Source of the DNA: Bacteroidales bacterium
GTDB taxonomy: Bacteria > Bacteroidota > Bacteroidia > Bacteroidales > WCHB1-69
Reading direction: 5' to 3'
Length of the DNA stretch: 33,157 nucleotides
Assembly: GCA_017525505.1 (NCBI GenBank)
Contig: JAFXSR010000070.1
Location: 1 to 33,157, forward strand
Below the pieces are notes generated by a model. That model did not search any database, was not told where the DNA came from, and worked only from the letters and a program-made list of their open reading frames with translations. A program made the translations under genes and the position numbers. Below, in pieces: positions 8,893-16,072 of this stretch (position 1 is the stretch's first letter; each line of letters starts with the position of its first letter).

Positions 8893-8921
8893 GATAATTA
8901 TCTGATTAAAATATTAAAGTG

Positions 8922-8954
8922 CAAAGTTACGGATTTTTTTTGAAATAAAAACAA
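8922..8954 (-). promoter_or_regulatory. Bacteroidetes-type promoter for cysS
   Basis: On the minus strand, TAACTTTG (8929-8922) fits the -7 consensus TAnnTTTG. The best -33 candidate, TTG at 8954-8952, is 22 bp away, a little longer than the usual ~19. Transcription would start about 20 bp before the cysS ATG. Confidence 0.5.
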
Positions 8955-8983
8955 CTGGGAAAGGCTGTGAAACCTTCTAGCAA

Positions 8984-9763
8984 CTACTTCAAATCCAGCT
9001 CATACCATTCGGTTTTCCGTTTGGCATAACGCTCCTTGGCCTTGGCGATGGACTCCTCATCGAACTTGATACGCCCGATTTTGGCAGTCAGCGAGCTGAT
9101 CTGCCCCGCCCTTTTGTTCAAGTAACCCGTTGGTCTGGCCGGATTCCAGCGCAAGGGTGCCGGATAGCAAGCGGTAATCAACGCCGACTCTCGCAAGCTC
9201 AGTTTAGAGGCCGGCTTGTGGAAATAATGCTGAGCGGCGGCTTCTGCCCCATAGATACCGTTACCCATCTCTATCACATTCACATACACTTCCATGATAC
9301 GCTCCTTGCTCCAGAACGTCTCTATCCAGAATGTGAAATACACCTCTCCTGCCTTGCGCACCCAGGAATGGCCTGGCCATAGGAAGACATTCTTGGCAGT
9401 CTGCTGCGAGATGGTGCTGGCGCCACGCTCGCGCTTGCCTCTCTTTTTCTCATCAATGGCTTTTTGCACCGCTCCCCAGTCGAAACCTCTGTGTGACAAG
9501 AAATTATTATCTTCCGAAGCCACAGCACAATCCACCATATAATGCGAAATCTCCTCAATATCACGCCACTCCTTCTCAATAGGAGCATCGTTCTTCACCT
9601 TCCGTATCAGCATCAACGGCGTGACTGGCGGATTGACCCAGCGATAAGCGAGAGGCAGCAGGATACTGATGACCAACAATACCAATAAGGCCTTACCCAA
9701 GCCCACAAAAAAACGTTTCATCGGATTTTTATTCTGTTTTGTTTTACTTTTCTTTTTAGGCAT
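8984..9763 (-). CDS. mtgA: Monofunctional biosynthetic peptidoglycan glycosyltransferase (GT51)
   Basis: 259 residues with a basic N-terminus (KKKSKTKQNKN), one membrane anchor at ~21-40 and a single GT51 domain. It lacks a transpeptidase domain, as expected for MtgA, which polymerises lipid II into glycan strands at the periplasmic face. The catalytic Glu84 is in VASEDNNFLSHRGFD; GASTISQQTAKNVFLWP is motif 2; KERIMEVYVNVIEMG is motif 3, with the second Glu at 158; GAEAAAQHYF and LRESALITACYPAP follow. The gene lies 42 bp after the flippase stop in the same direction, with no clear promoter between. A shared transcript for precursor transport and polymerisation is plausible. Confidence 0.95.
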   Translation of the reverse strand: MPKKKSKTKQNKNPMKRFFVGLGKALLVLLVISILLPLAYRWVNPPVTPLMLIRKVKNDAPIEKEWRDIEEISHYMVDCAVASEDNNFLSHRGFDWGAVQKAIDEKKRGKRERGASTISQQTAKNVFLWPGHSWVRKAGEVYFTFWIETFWSKERIMEVYVNVIEMGNGIYGAEAAAQHYFHKPASKLSLRESALITACYPAPLRWNPARPTGYLNKRAGQISSLTAKIGRIKFDEESIAKAKERYAKRKTEWYELDLK

Positions 9764-9805
9764 GATTTACTGAAAACAAATTAGTTCTGAATAATTTACT
9801 ATTTT

Positions 9806-11251
9806 TCATTCCCGCACCTGTTTCACGAAGTCGAAAGTCAACAAGCGGGTGGCGAAACCGAGGAGCAAGGCGAATACACCACTAAACAGCAAGGCCCACA
9901 ACACATGGCCATTGAAATGCTGCGAGAAGAACCACACCGCTGGTATCAGCACTGCGGTGAAAATTATGGAAGGCAGGATGGGCATAGCCCGCACCGGCAC
10001 TTTCAACAGACGGAAAGCGACAACCACCTGCAACAGCGCCACTACCGACTGGGTGGAGAGACTGGCGATAGCCGCTCCCACCGCCTGCAAACGGGGAATC
10101 AGCAACAGATTAACCGCCAAATTGACCACTATACCCGCTATTGCAGTGATATTCAACAATTTCATATTTCCATTGGCCGTCAGCATGGTGCCGAAAATAT
10201 AGGTGAACGATATCGGAATGATACCTGCAATCAGGAAGCGGAACACCGCGGCACTCTCCGCCACATGCTCACGATAAAGCAGGTCTAACACCGGCAACCG
10301 AAACTGCTCCAGCAACACCACCGAGGTGACCGAAAAGAGGAACAGCAGGGAGAAGGAAGATTTCACGATAGGTGTAATGTTCTCCTTGTTTTTCAGCATT
10401 TTGGAGAACAGCGGCAACAGAATCACCGAGAACAGATAAGCAATCATCACCAACGCATCCAACAGGCGGAACGCCGAGGCATAGATACCCGCTTCGGAAG
10501 CACCGACACCCTCCGGCAACATACGCTCCAGCATCACCGAATCAATGCGATTGTAGAACGACATCAGCAGAAACAAAATAGCGAACGGCAGACTTTTTTT
10601 CAAAATCATCAGGAAGAAAGTCGGATTCCAGTTCAGGCGCGTCACCTTGCCCTTGGCGACCACAATCGCCAAAGCGGTCAGCGCCGCCACGGTGTAAGCC
10701 GCAGTCTGGCAATACACAAACCACTCAATGCGGAAAGGCTCGTCCATAATCCCACCCCACAACAATATGCCACAGAGAAGCACCATCAGCAGGCGGTCGA
10801 GCACCGACAGGCAGCTGTCGGTCTTGAACATCAGCAAGGCAGAGATATTCGAGCGCAGATAAAGGATAAAAGCGTTCAGGAACTGGTTGATGGCCATCCA
10901 GAACAGCAACCACAACTGGAAACCCCGGTAGCCGATTATCAGCGCCACCACAAACACCACCGCCATATAGACGGCTCCCAGCAACAGTTTCAGCGTAATA
11001 ATTCCAGACAAATGCTTGTGCAGCAATTGCTGATGACGGGCAATATTCCTGTTGTTGAAATTGGTGATGCCCATATCCAACAACATGTTGAACAAGAAAG
11101 TGAAATTGAAAACCGCAAAATAAAGGCCATAATTCTCTGCCCCCACACGATTCTGCACCCCCACATCAATACCCAAAATCCAAAACGGCTTGATGAGCAG
11201 ATTCAGGAAAATCAGCAGTATAACATTGAAAATAAAGTCTTTCTGTTTCAA
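9806..11251 (-). CDS. Wzx/MATE-like polysaccharide flippase (oligosaccharide flippase family)
   Basis: 481 residues, almost entirely hydrophobic helices, about 14 by eye, as in the MOP superfamily of lipid-linked oligosaccharide flippases. The N-terminal half contains VGAENYGLYFAVFNFTFLFN and DMGITNFNNRNIARH, typical of Wzx-like O-antigen/capsule exporters. The start appears to be TTG at 11251-11249: an in-frame TAG lies directly upstream, and no ATG occurs until about residue 56, past the first membrane helix. No glycosyltransferases flank it, so the transported substrate cannot be named. The gene lies between the hydrolase (30 bp gap) and mtgA (42 bp gap), all on the minus strand. Confidence 0.88.
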   Translation of the reverse strand: MKQKDFIFNVILLIFLNLLIKPFWILGIDVGVQNRVGAENYGLYFAVFNFTFLFNMLLDMGITNFNNRNIARHQQLLHKHLSGIITLKLLLGAVYMAVVFVVALIIGYRGFQLWLLFWMAINQFLNAFILYLRSNISALLMFKTDSCLSVLDRLLMVLLCGILLWGGIMDEPFRIEWFVYCQTAAYTVAALTALAIVVAKGKVTRLNWNPTFFLMILKKSLPFAILFLLMSFYNRIDSVMLERMLPEGVGASEAGIYASAFRLLDALVMIAYLFSVILLPLFSKMLKNKENITPIVKSSFSLLFLFSVTSVVLLEQFRLPVLDLLYREHVAESAAVFRFLIAGIIPISFTYIFGTMLTANGNMKLLNITAIAGIVVNLAVNLLLIPRLQAVGAAIASLSTQSVVALLQVVVAFRLLKVPVRAMPILPSIIFTAVLIPAVWFFSQHFNGHVLWALLFSGVFALLLGFATRLLTFDFVKQVRE

Positions 11252-11281
11252 CTAACAGCTGTTTTTTGATACCTTTATTAC

Positions 11282-12217
11282 CTATTTTTTATTATTCTTA
11301 TTATACAAACCTGAAACCTTAGTCCTTCCCCATGCTATCGGCTTGTAATCGGGATCATACCAGGTCTCGTCCACCTGATATTTATGTTTGGCCTTCACCC
11401 ATTCATTATAAAATTCATCGATTTCATCCATGGTAAATGGCAGAATAGCAGCGACCTCATGACCGAAATTCTTCATACGTCTGATTCGGTATGGATATCC
11501 GAACTTTTCGAATTGCGGGACAATTTTATTACTTCCGAAGAAACCGATATTGGCAAAGGCAATCTGATTATAGTTCACCAAGCGATCTTCGGTACCATGA
11601 TAGAACAGCGTTGGAGCGGGATTGCCATCAGCGTATTTCACTTTACCGTTGCGGGAGAGGATAGCGCCTGCGTATGATATAACTGCGGCATATCGGAAAT
11701 TGGCAGGCAAGACTTTGGCGGTCTCATGCTGGTTATGCAGCCAGTAGTCCGCCTGTAAAACGGTGATAGCCCCCGCACTGCCGCCCGAAATCATGATTTC
11801 TTTTGTATTGATATGAAAACGGGAAGCGTTTTTACAAAGATAGTTCGTGGCCGAATACAAATCCTCCACGGCCAAGCGGATGGCATATTCAAGCGTATTA
11901 ACCATGGACACCCCCATCTTGGTCACCCCTTTCAGGCCAAGGCGATAGTCAATAGCCACCACCACATAACCTCTTTCGGCAATTTTCTCGAAGGCCTTGA
12001 CCATCATGGGTTCATCGCGGCGGCCGCCAATAAAGCCTCCACCAAAAACATACACAAAGCATGGAAAACCCGTATCTGGCGGTGCGATTTCTGGCATATA
12101 TACATCCAACAGCAAATGGTTGGTATCCTTCACCGCAAACTCCTCGGTATAATCCGCTTGAGCGAATACGGAGAGCGAAAATAGCATCACGCAGAAAAAA
12201 ACAACAAGTTTCTTCAT
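11282..12217 (-). CDS. Secreted alpha/beta hydrolase (esterase/carboxylesterase-like)
   Basis: 311 residues with a Sec signal peptide (MKKLVVFFCVMLFSLSVFAQ, cleavage after Ala19). The fold features of a BD-FAE/carboxylesterase-like hydrolase are visible: FGGGFIGG (residues 58-65) as the oxyanion-hole strand-loop, nucleophile Ser147 in SGGSAGA, acidic Asp211 in HGTEDRLV, and His253 in NFGHEVA. Such enzymes often remove acetyl or feruloyl groups from polysaccharides or cleave small esters, but no carbohydrate-binding domain or polysaccharide utilisation genes are adjacent, so the substrate is unknown. It has its own promoter and probably leads the hydrolase-flippase-mtgA transcript. The C-terminus is lysine- and asparagine-rich (LYNKNNKK). 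Confidence 0.88.
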   Translation of the reverse strand: MKKLVVFFCVMLFSLSVFAQADYTEEFAVKDTNHLLLDVYMPEIAPPDTGFPCFVYVFGGGFIGGRRDEPMMVKAFEKIAERGYVVVAIDYRLGLKGVTKMGVSMVNTLEYAIRLAVEDLYSATNYLCKNASRFHINTKEIMISGGSAGAITVLQADYWLHNQHETAKVLPANFRYAAVISYAGAILSRNGKVKYADGNPAPTLFYHGTEDRLVNYNQIAFANIGFFGSNKIVPQFEKFGYPYRIRRMKNFGHEVAAILPFTMDEIDEFYNEWVKAKHKYQVDETWYDPDYKPIAWGRTKVSGLYNKNNKK

Positions 12218-12245
12218 TTTTCTTTTTGCATTATCTTTTAAAATG

Positions 12246-12275
12246 CAAAGTTACATAAATTTGTCGAATTACAAA
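12246..12275 (-). promoter_or_regulatory. Bacteroidetes-type promoter for the hydrolase operon
   Basis: Minus strand TTTG at 12275-12272, an 18-bp spacer and TAACTTTG at 12253-12246 match sigma-ABfr well. The ATG of the hydrolase is 28 bp downstream, at 12217. The promoter lies back to back with the hicAB promoter. Confidence 0.75.
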
Positions 12276-12297
12276 CAGGATAATAAATTTTTCGGTT

Positions 12298-12326
12298 TTG
12301 CCATATCTATTTATTTTGTATTTTTG
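12298..12326 (+). promoter_or_regulatory. Bacteroidetes-type promoter for hicAB
   Basis: TTG at 12298-12300, 18 bp, then TATTTTTG at 12319-12326. The hicA ATG is 43 bp further on. The leader contains a short inverted pair ACCT 12339-12342 / AGGT 12355-12358 that might be part of an operator for HicB, but the arms are only 4 bp. Confidence 0.72.
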
Positions 12327-12369
12327 CAACAATAAAACACCTGTAAATGTAACGAGGTAAAGATGGACA

Positions 12370-12558
12370 ATGAAAAAGTCAGAATTAACCAAAAAGCTAA
12401 TAGATGCCGGATGCAAATTCATTCGGAATGGCACTCGTCATGAAGTATGGTATAGTCCACTGACCAATCACGAGTTCACATTACCTCGACACCAGGCGAA
12501 GGAAGTAGCAACGGGAACATTAAGCAAAATCGAAAAACAATCCGGAGTAAAATTTTAA
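12370..12558 (+). CDS. hicA: HicA-type mRNA interferase toxin
   Basis: 62 residues, a normal HicA size with a double-stranded-RNA-binding-like fold. KLIDAGCKFIRNGTRHEVW aligns with the HicA core; His24 in GTRH occupies the position of the catalytic histidine. LPRHQAKEVATGTLSKIEKQSG is the conserved second half (PRH..E...GTL..I.K..G). HicA toxins cut mRNA and tmRNA until neutralised by HicB. The hicB gene starts 4 bp after the stop, and the pair has its own promoter. All key residues are present, so the toxin is probably active. Confidence 0.93.
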   Translation: MKKSELTKKLIDAGCKFIRNGTRHEVWYSPLTNHEFTLPRHQAKEVATGTLSKIEKQSGVKF

Positions 12559-12562
12559 CAAC

Positions 12563-12967
12563 ATGAAAAAAGAAAAAGTAATAGTAGAAGTAAGTAACGA
12601 TGGTTTGTTTTCCGCGTACCTGGATAGCGATAACTATGAATTTGGGATTGCTGGATTCGGAGCTAATGAAAATGAAGCCATAGAAGACTTTTACGAAGCA
12701 TACAATGACATTAAAGCAATTCGGGCAGAAAATGGGAAATCCACTCCTGAAATCGAATTTGAAATTGTATATGATAAAGAAAGCCTCCTAAAATATTACA
12801 GCAGTCTGATTGATGTTACTACCATGCACAAGCTCACTGGACTTCCCCAAAAACGACTTGTACAATATATGCAGAATGAGACCCGACCTACAGAACGAAG
12901 CTTGAAAAGGATTCAAAACGGATTGCAAAAATTCTCAGAATCCCTGCAAAGGATTTCTTTATTATAA
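12563..12967 (+). CDS. hicB: HicB-type antitoxin with C-terminal DNA-binding helix-turn-helix
   Basis: 134 residues. The N-terminal half (VIVEVSNDGLFSAYLDSDN... GFGANENEAIEDFYEAY) is the partly degraded RNase-H-like HicB fold that caps HicA. The C-terminal half, about residues 85-125 (TMHKLTGLPQKRLVQYMQNE... RSLKRIQNGLQKF), looks like an XRE-type helix-turn-helix, so the protein probably also represses the hicAB promoter. The gene is 4 bp downstream of hicA and ends 4 bp before a convergent gene, with no hairpin terminator between them. Confidence 0.9.
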   Translation: MKKEKVIVEVSNDGLFSAYLDSDNYEFGIAGFGANENEAIEDFYEAYNDIKAIRAENGKSTPEIEFEIVYDKESLLKYYSSLIDVTTMHKLTGLPQKRLVQYMQNETRPTERSLKRIQNGLQKFSESLQRISLL

Positions 12968-12971
12968 AAGA

Positions 12972-13799
12972 CTAATTTATCCTCTCTATCATTTTGTAGA
13001 ACTCACTCTGGCGCATCCGATTTTTCACCCCCTCCTCATTATATTCTTGCGAATTAAATCCTTCTGGATAAACCACCTCTACGCCCATATATTCGATACA
13101 ATAATGCTGATAACTTCTATAAGTAGAAGTGACTGTTTTCAAATATACATTGTCAATGGATTTATCCAATTCCTTGAGCAGATTCGTCTTACCTGCCAAC
13201 AGCCATTCCAGTTTGGAAATAATTTCGGAATTGTCAGCCAATTCTGTATTGAAGATTTCAGGGAGGAGCTTCTCTATAGCCTTATATTTTTGTCCAAGTT
13301 TCAGATAAATATCGGCATAGCGCAAGGCTGTTTGAATATCGTTGGAAGCGTATGCATTGCCACAATCGCTGAGATAAGGATACGTCGTGTCGGAGAGTGC
13401 CAGGTAATATAAAGCGGAATCGTATTGCTGCAGCTCAAAATAACAATCGCTGATTTGACTGGCGGCCCTGTGTCGATAATTGGCGTAGGAGTCACTCATG
13501 ATATCAGCGCCTAAGGGTTCGTGCTCATCTTGTCCACCACGCATCAGCATAGTATAATATTCTATCGACTTCTTATATTCCTTTTGCAAGGAATAAATAT
13601 ATGCCACATTATGCAACGCCCTTGGATACAACTCATTACGTGGATAATTCTCCACAATGTATAAATAACCCGACAATGCTTCGTCCATTTGGCCTTCATT
13701 GAAAGCCTTGCCAGCCTCATCAAAGTAGTCGGAAGGCATTTTCTGCCCGAAGGCGAAAACACCAAACAGCATCAGCAATAGTATCAACTTAATTTTCAT
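12972..13799 (-). CDS. Exported tetratricopeptide-repeat protein, function unknown
   Basis: 275 residues from the chosen ATG at 13799, with a signal peptide (MKIKLILLLMLFGVFAFGQ). A longer start at 13820 is possible but would put seven residues before the signal peptide, and the 13799 ATG overlaps the upstream stop as ATGA. TPR-like helical pairs are visible: YFDEAGKAFNEGQMDEALSGYLYIVENYP, LYPRALHNVAYIYSLQKEYKKSIEYY and ALRYADIYLKLGQKYKAIEKL. The C-terminal ~80 residues are not repetitive. It is probably a periplasmic scaffold for the two exported proteins encoded upstream; no specific role can be given. Confidence 0.8.
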   Translation of the reverse strand: MKIKLILLLMLFGVFAFGQKMPSDYFDEAGKAFNEGQMDEALSGYLYIVENYPRNELYPRALHNVAYIYSLQKEYKKSIEYYTMLMRGGQDEHEPLGADIMSDSYANYRHRAASQISDCYFELQQYDSALYYLALSDTTYPYLSDCGNAYASNDIQTALRYADIYLKLGQKYKAIEKLLPEIFNTELADNSEIISKLEWLLAGKTNLLKELDKSIDNVYLKTVTSTYRSYQHYCIEYMGVEVVYPEGFNSQEYNEEGVKNRMRQSEFYKMIERIN

Positions 13800-15397
13800 A
13801 ATGATAGAATAAATTGACAAATAGTATGGTCCTTTATTCCGTAAAACACCACCTGCTTGCCATCATAAAAACCATTCCCTGAAATAATCTCATCTATATC
13901 ATGTAACTCCTTATAAATATGATTATTGACAACAACCTGAAATGTTTTTTCCCCGACATATTGGATGGCAAAGAAACCATGTTCATTAACAACTCCTTTT
14001 ACAACACAACCAGCACTCGGTTTAACCCAATATCGTTTAATTGGAAGTAAGGGTTCAGATAGCTGACCATTATACACAAAATAGCCGTGTTCTCCATAAT
14101 TGAGACATAAAAGCGACTGGTCATTTCCGGCCCACCCAATGCGTGCTCGATAAGGCAACTCATCTTGCCATGGGAATATCTGGAAGCATTCCGTCCTATG
14201 CATTTGCTTAAGTATCAAATTGTCATCCTGATACAAATAAACAGAATCATCGGTTTTGAAATAATGCAAGGTTTTACCTTCTGGCGTGATACACAGTGGC
14301 TGGGCTCTGACCCCATATTTCGAAAGCGGTTCCTCATTCACTTTGCCATCAACCACCTTGTACAAAAAATAATCTTTCAAGCCGTAATATGCAAAATGGC
14401 CATTGACATCCATAGTAGGATTATAAATTTCCTCAAAATCTACAGGATAATCCATTCTGTTTACATTCAGATAAAGATGACCGTCTTTTTCAAAAGAATA
14501 TAAAGCATTCTGGCTGTTAAGCATTGTAATATTATTGACTTTATCTATGCTCCTGCGGAGCCGTCCATTAAGCACAATATAGTCTGAATCACCATCATCA
14601 CCCGTAAGATAATACGCTCCATTGTCCATCAGTAGAAACTTCTTAATTGTTCTAACTTGATCAAGCACAGTATCTTTCGTATAAATACAATACTTACGAT
14701 CGTATTCCCCCTCAGGAGTTTCAGTCTTAAAGAATTTAGCGTACGTATAGTCTCCGTTATCATTGATGGACAATGCAGAGAATTTATAATCTGATGTATC
14801 GACAGGCTGATCGTTTACGTATAACACATAACGGTTATTCTGATATAGATAGTAAATCGCATTCCCATTTTCGCTAAAATCCACCCAATTTTCAAATTCA
14901 ATTCGGGATCTATCCAAGTCAGTTAAAGGGACAGCCTGCACCATTCGACCGTCGAGATAAATGAATGCGGTCTTTCCGAGGACTGAAATGACTGCAATAT
15001 GGTTAAAAGTTTTTCCTGACAGAGAGCGCTGTACCTTCCCCGTTATTGGACCATAAATACTTATTCCATATCTATTTTTAACATACACAGTATCGGATTT
15101 CGAAGAAGAACAGCAACGCATAAAATCCACATCGCCAAAAGTTCCGCCTATACCTCCAGCTGCACAGAGATTGCCCACAGCATCTTTGCTGGCTACCACA
15201 ACACGGTCATTAAGAAAGAAGAAATTGCCATCACGATCAAAAGAAAAAGAGTTTGCATATTGATTTAAATGATTCGAGCCCATCGTATCAATCCACAAGA
15301 CTCTCTCCGTAAGGCTTTGACCAAATGACACATTAAAGAAAGAGCTAACCCATGATACAGTAGCAAAAAGCAACAAAAATTTCAATTTGCTCATCAT
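13796..15397 (-). CDS. Exported protein of unknown function, probably beta-propeller
   Basis: 533 residues with a signal peptide (MMSKLKFLLLFATVSWVSS.., likely cleaved before QSLTERV). I do not recognise a named family. The chain is rich in short beta-strand pairs with repeating patterns of the kind DGNFFFLND, NGAYYLTGDDG, NGHFAYYGLKD and EHGFFAIQYVG, each ending in a Gly/Asn turn, which resembles blades of a WD40/NHL-like propeller. A double Cys occurs at FMRCCSSSK. It sits between a small beta-barrel gene (23 bp upstream) and the TPR gene (4-bp overlap), so the three are almost surely one transcript. The propeller reading is an inference from strand patterning only. Confidence 0.7.
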   Translation of the reverse strand: MMSKLKFLLLFATVSWVSSFFNVSFGQSLTERVLWIDTMGSNHLNQYANSFSFDRDGNFFFLNDRVVVASKDAVGNLCAAGGIGGTFGDVDFMRCCSSSKSDTVYVKNRYGISIYGPITGKVQRSLSGKTFNHIAVISVLGKTAFIYLDGRMVQAVPLTDLDRSRIEFENWVDFSENGNAIYYLYQNNRYVLYVNDQPVDTSDYKFSALSINDNGDYTYAKFFKTETPEGEYDRKYCIYTKDTVLDQVRTIKKFLLMDNGAYYLTGDDGDSDYIVLNGRLRRSIDKVNNITMLNSQNALYSFEKDGHLYLNVNRMDYPVDFEEIYNPTMDVNGHFAYYGLKDYFLYKVVDGKVNEEPLSKYGVRAQPLCITPEGKTLHYFKTDDSVYLYQDDNLILKQMHRTECFQIFPWQDELPYRARIGWAGNDQSLLCLNYGEHGYFVYNGQLSEPLLPIKRYWVKPSAGCVVKGVVNEHGFFAIQYVGEKTFQVVVNNHIYKELHDIDEIISGNGFYDGKQVVFYGIKDHTICQFILSL

Positions 15398-15420
15398 AGT
15401 TTTTTTTTAGCATTTTCGTG

Positions 15421-16041
15421 TTAGAACTCGTAACCGACTTTGAACATAATGCCATTGCTAAAGTCGGACTCCACGCTGTAATGTTCATCCACCATACGAC
15501 CTATATAGTTGGCGCTCAACACAAAAGCATGACGATTAAAATTCTTTTTATCAAGTCCCACCCTAACACCAACACCAGCATCAAAAAAGAAAAGCTCATG
15601 AAAAACATCGCAACCGATATCAGCATTCCAAAAAGGCACACATCTTCGGGAATCCTGGCGTAGGATATTGCCACGAGCATTCAATATTAACCGAAGCGAG
15701 CCAATCATCAGTTTATATGGAAATTGAGATGTGTATTTATAATCGTATAAGACACCATTAAAGCCTATGCCGATACCCAATTTCGCAAATTGGGAAAAAC
15801 GGTATCCGTTCACTAAAGTAAAACCCACCATTCCCTCATACGTTTTTGGTTTATACCACACTGAGCCGGCATGTACTTCTATGGCACACCACCAACCTTT
15901 ATCCTTCTGATGCCATGGTATATCGTCGGCAGACTTGTTCTTATCCTTTGCTATATTTTCCGGAGCGAAATAAGTGTCTTGTGCGTATGACAAAGACACG
16001 CAACAAAAAACACAAATCATGAGTGTAAAAATTCTTTTCAT
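15421..16041 (-). CDS. Small outer-membrane beta-barrel-like protein, function unknown
   Basis: 206 residues from ATG 16041, giving signal peptide MKRIFTLMICVFCCVSLSYAQ. An alternative ATG at 16059 falls inside the -7 promoter box and is therefore rejected. The mature part has alternating strands with glycine-aromatic patterns (WWCAIEVHAGSVWY, MVGFTLVNGYRF, LGIGIGFNGVLYDYKY) and ends in MFKVGYEF, a terminal Phe as in outer-membrane barrels. About eight strands can be counted by eye. It is the first gene of the three-gene exported-protein operon. Confidence 0.72.
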   Translation of the reverse strand: MKRIFTLMICVFCCVSLSYAQDTYFAPENIAKDKNKSADDIPWHQKDKGWWCAIEVHAGSVWYKPKTYEGMVGFTLVNGYRFSQFAKLGIGIGFNGVLYDYKYTSQFPYKLMIGSLRLILNARGNILRQDSRRCVPFWNADIGCDVFHELFFFDAGVGVRVGLDKKNFNRHAFVLSANYIGRMVDEHYSVESDFSNGIMFKVGYEF

Positions 16042-16056
16042 AAGCGTATTTTCTTG

Positions 16057-16064
16057 CAAAAATA
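16057..16064 (-). promoter_or_regulatory. -7 box of a probable promoter for the exported-protein operon
   Basis: TATTTTTG on the minus strand matches TAnnTTTG and lies 15 bp upstream of the ATG at 16041. No convincing -33 TTG is present at the expected distance, which falls in the 3' end of mfd. Confidence 0.45.
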
Positions 16065-16072
16065 CAAAAAAA

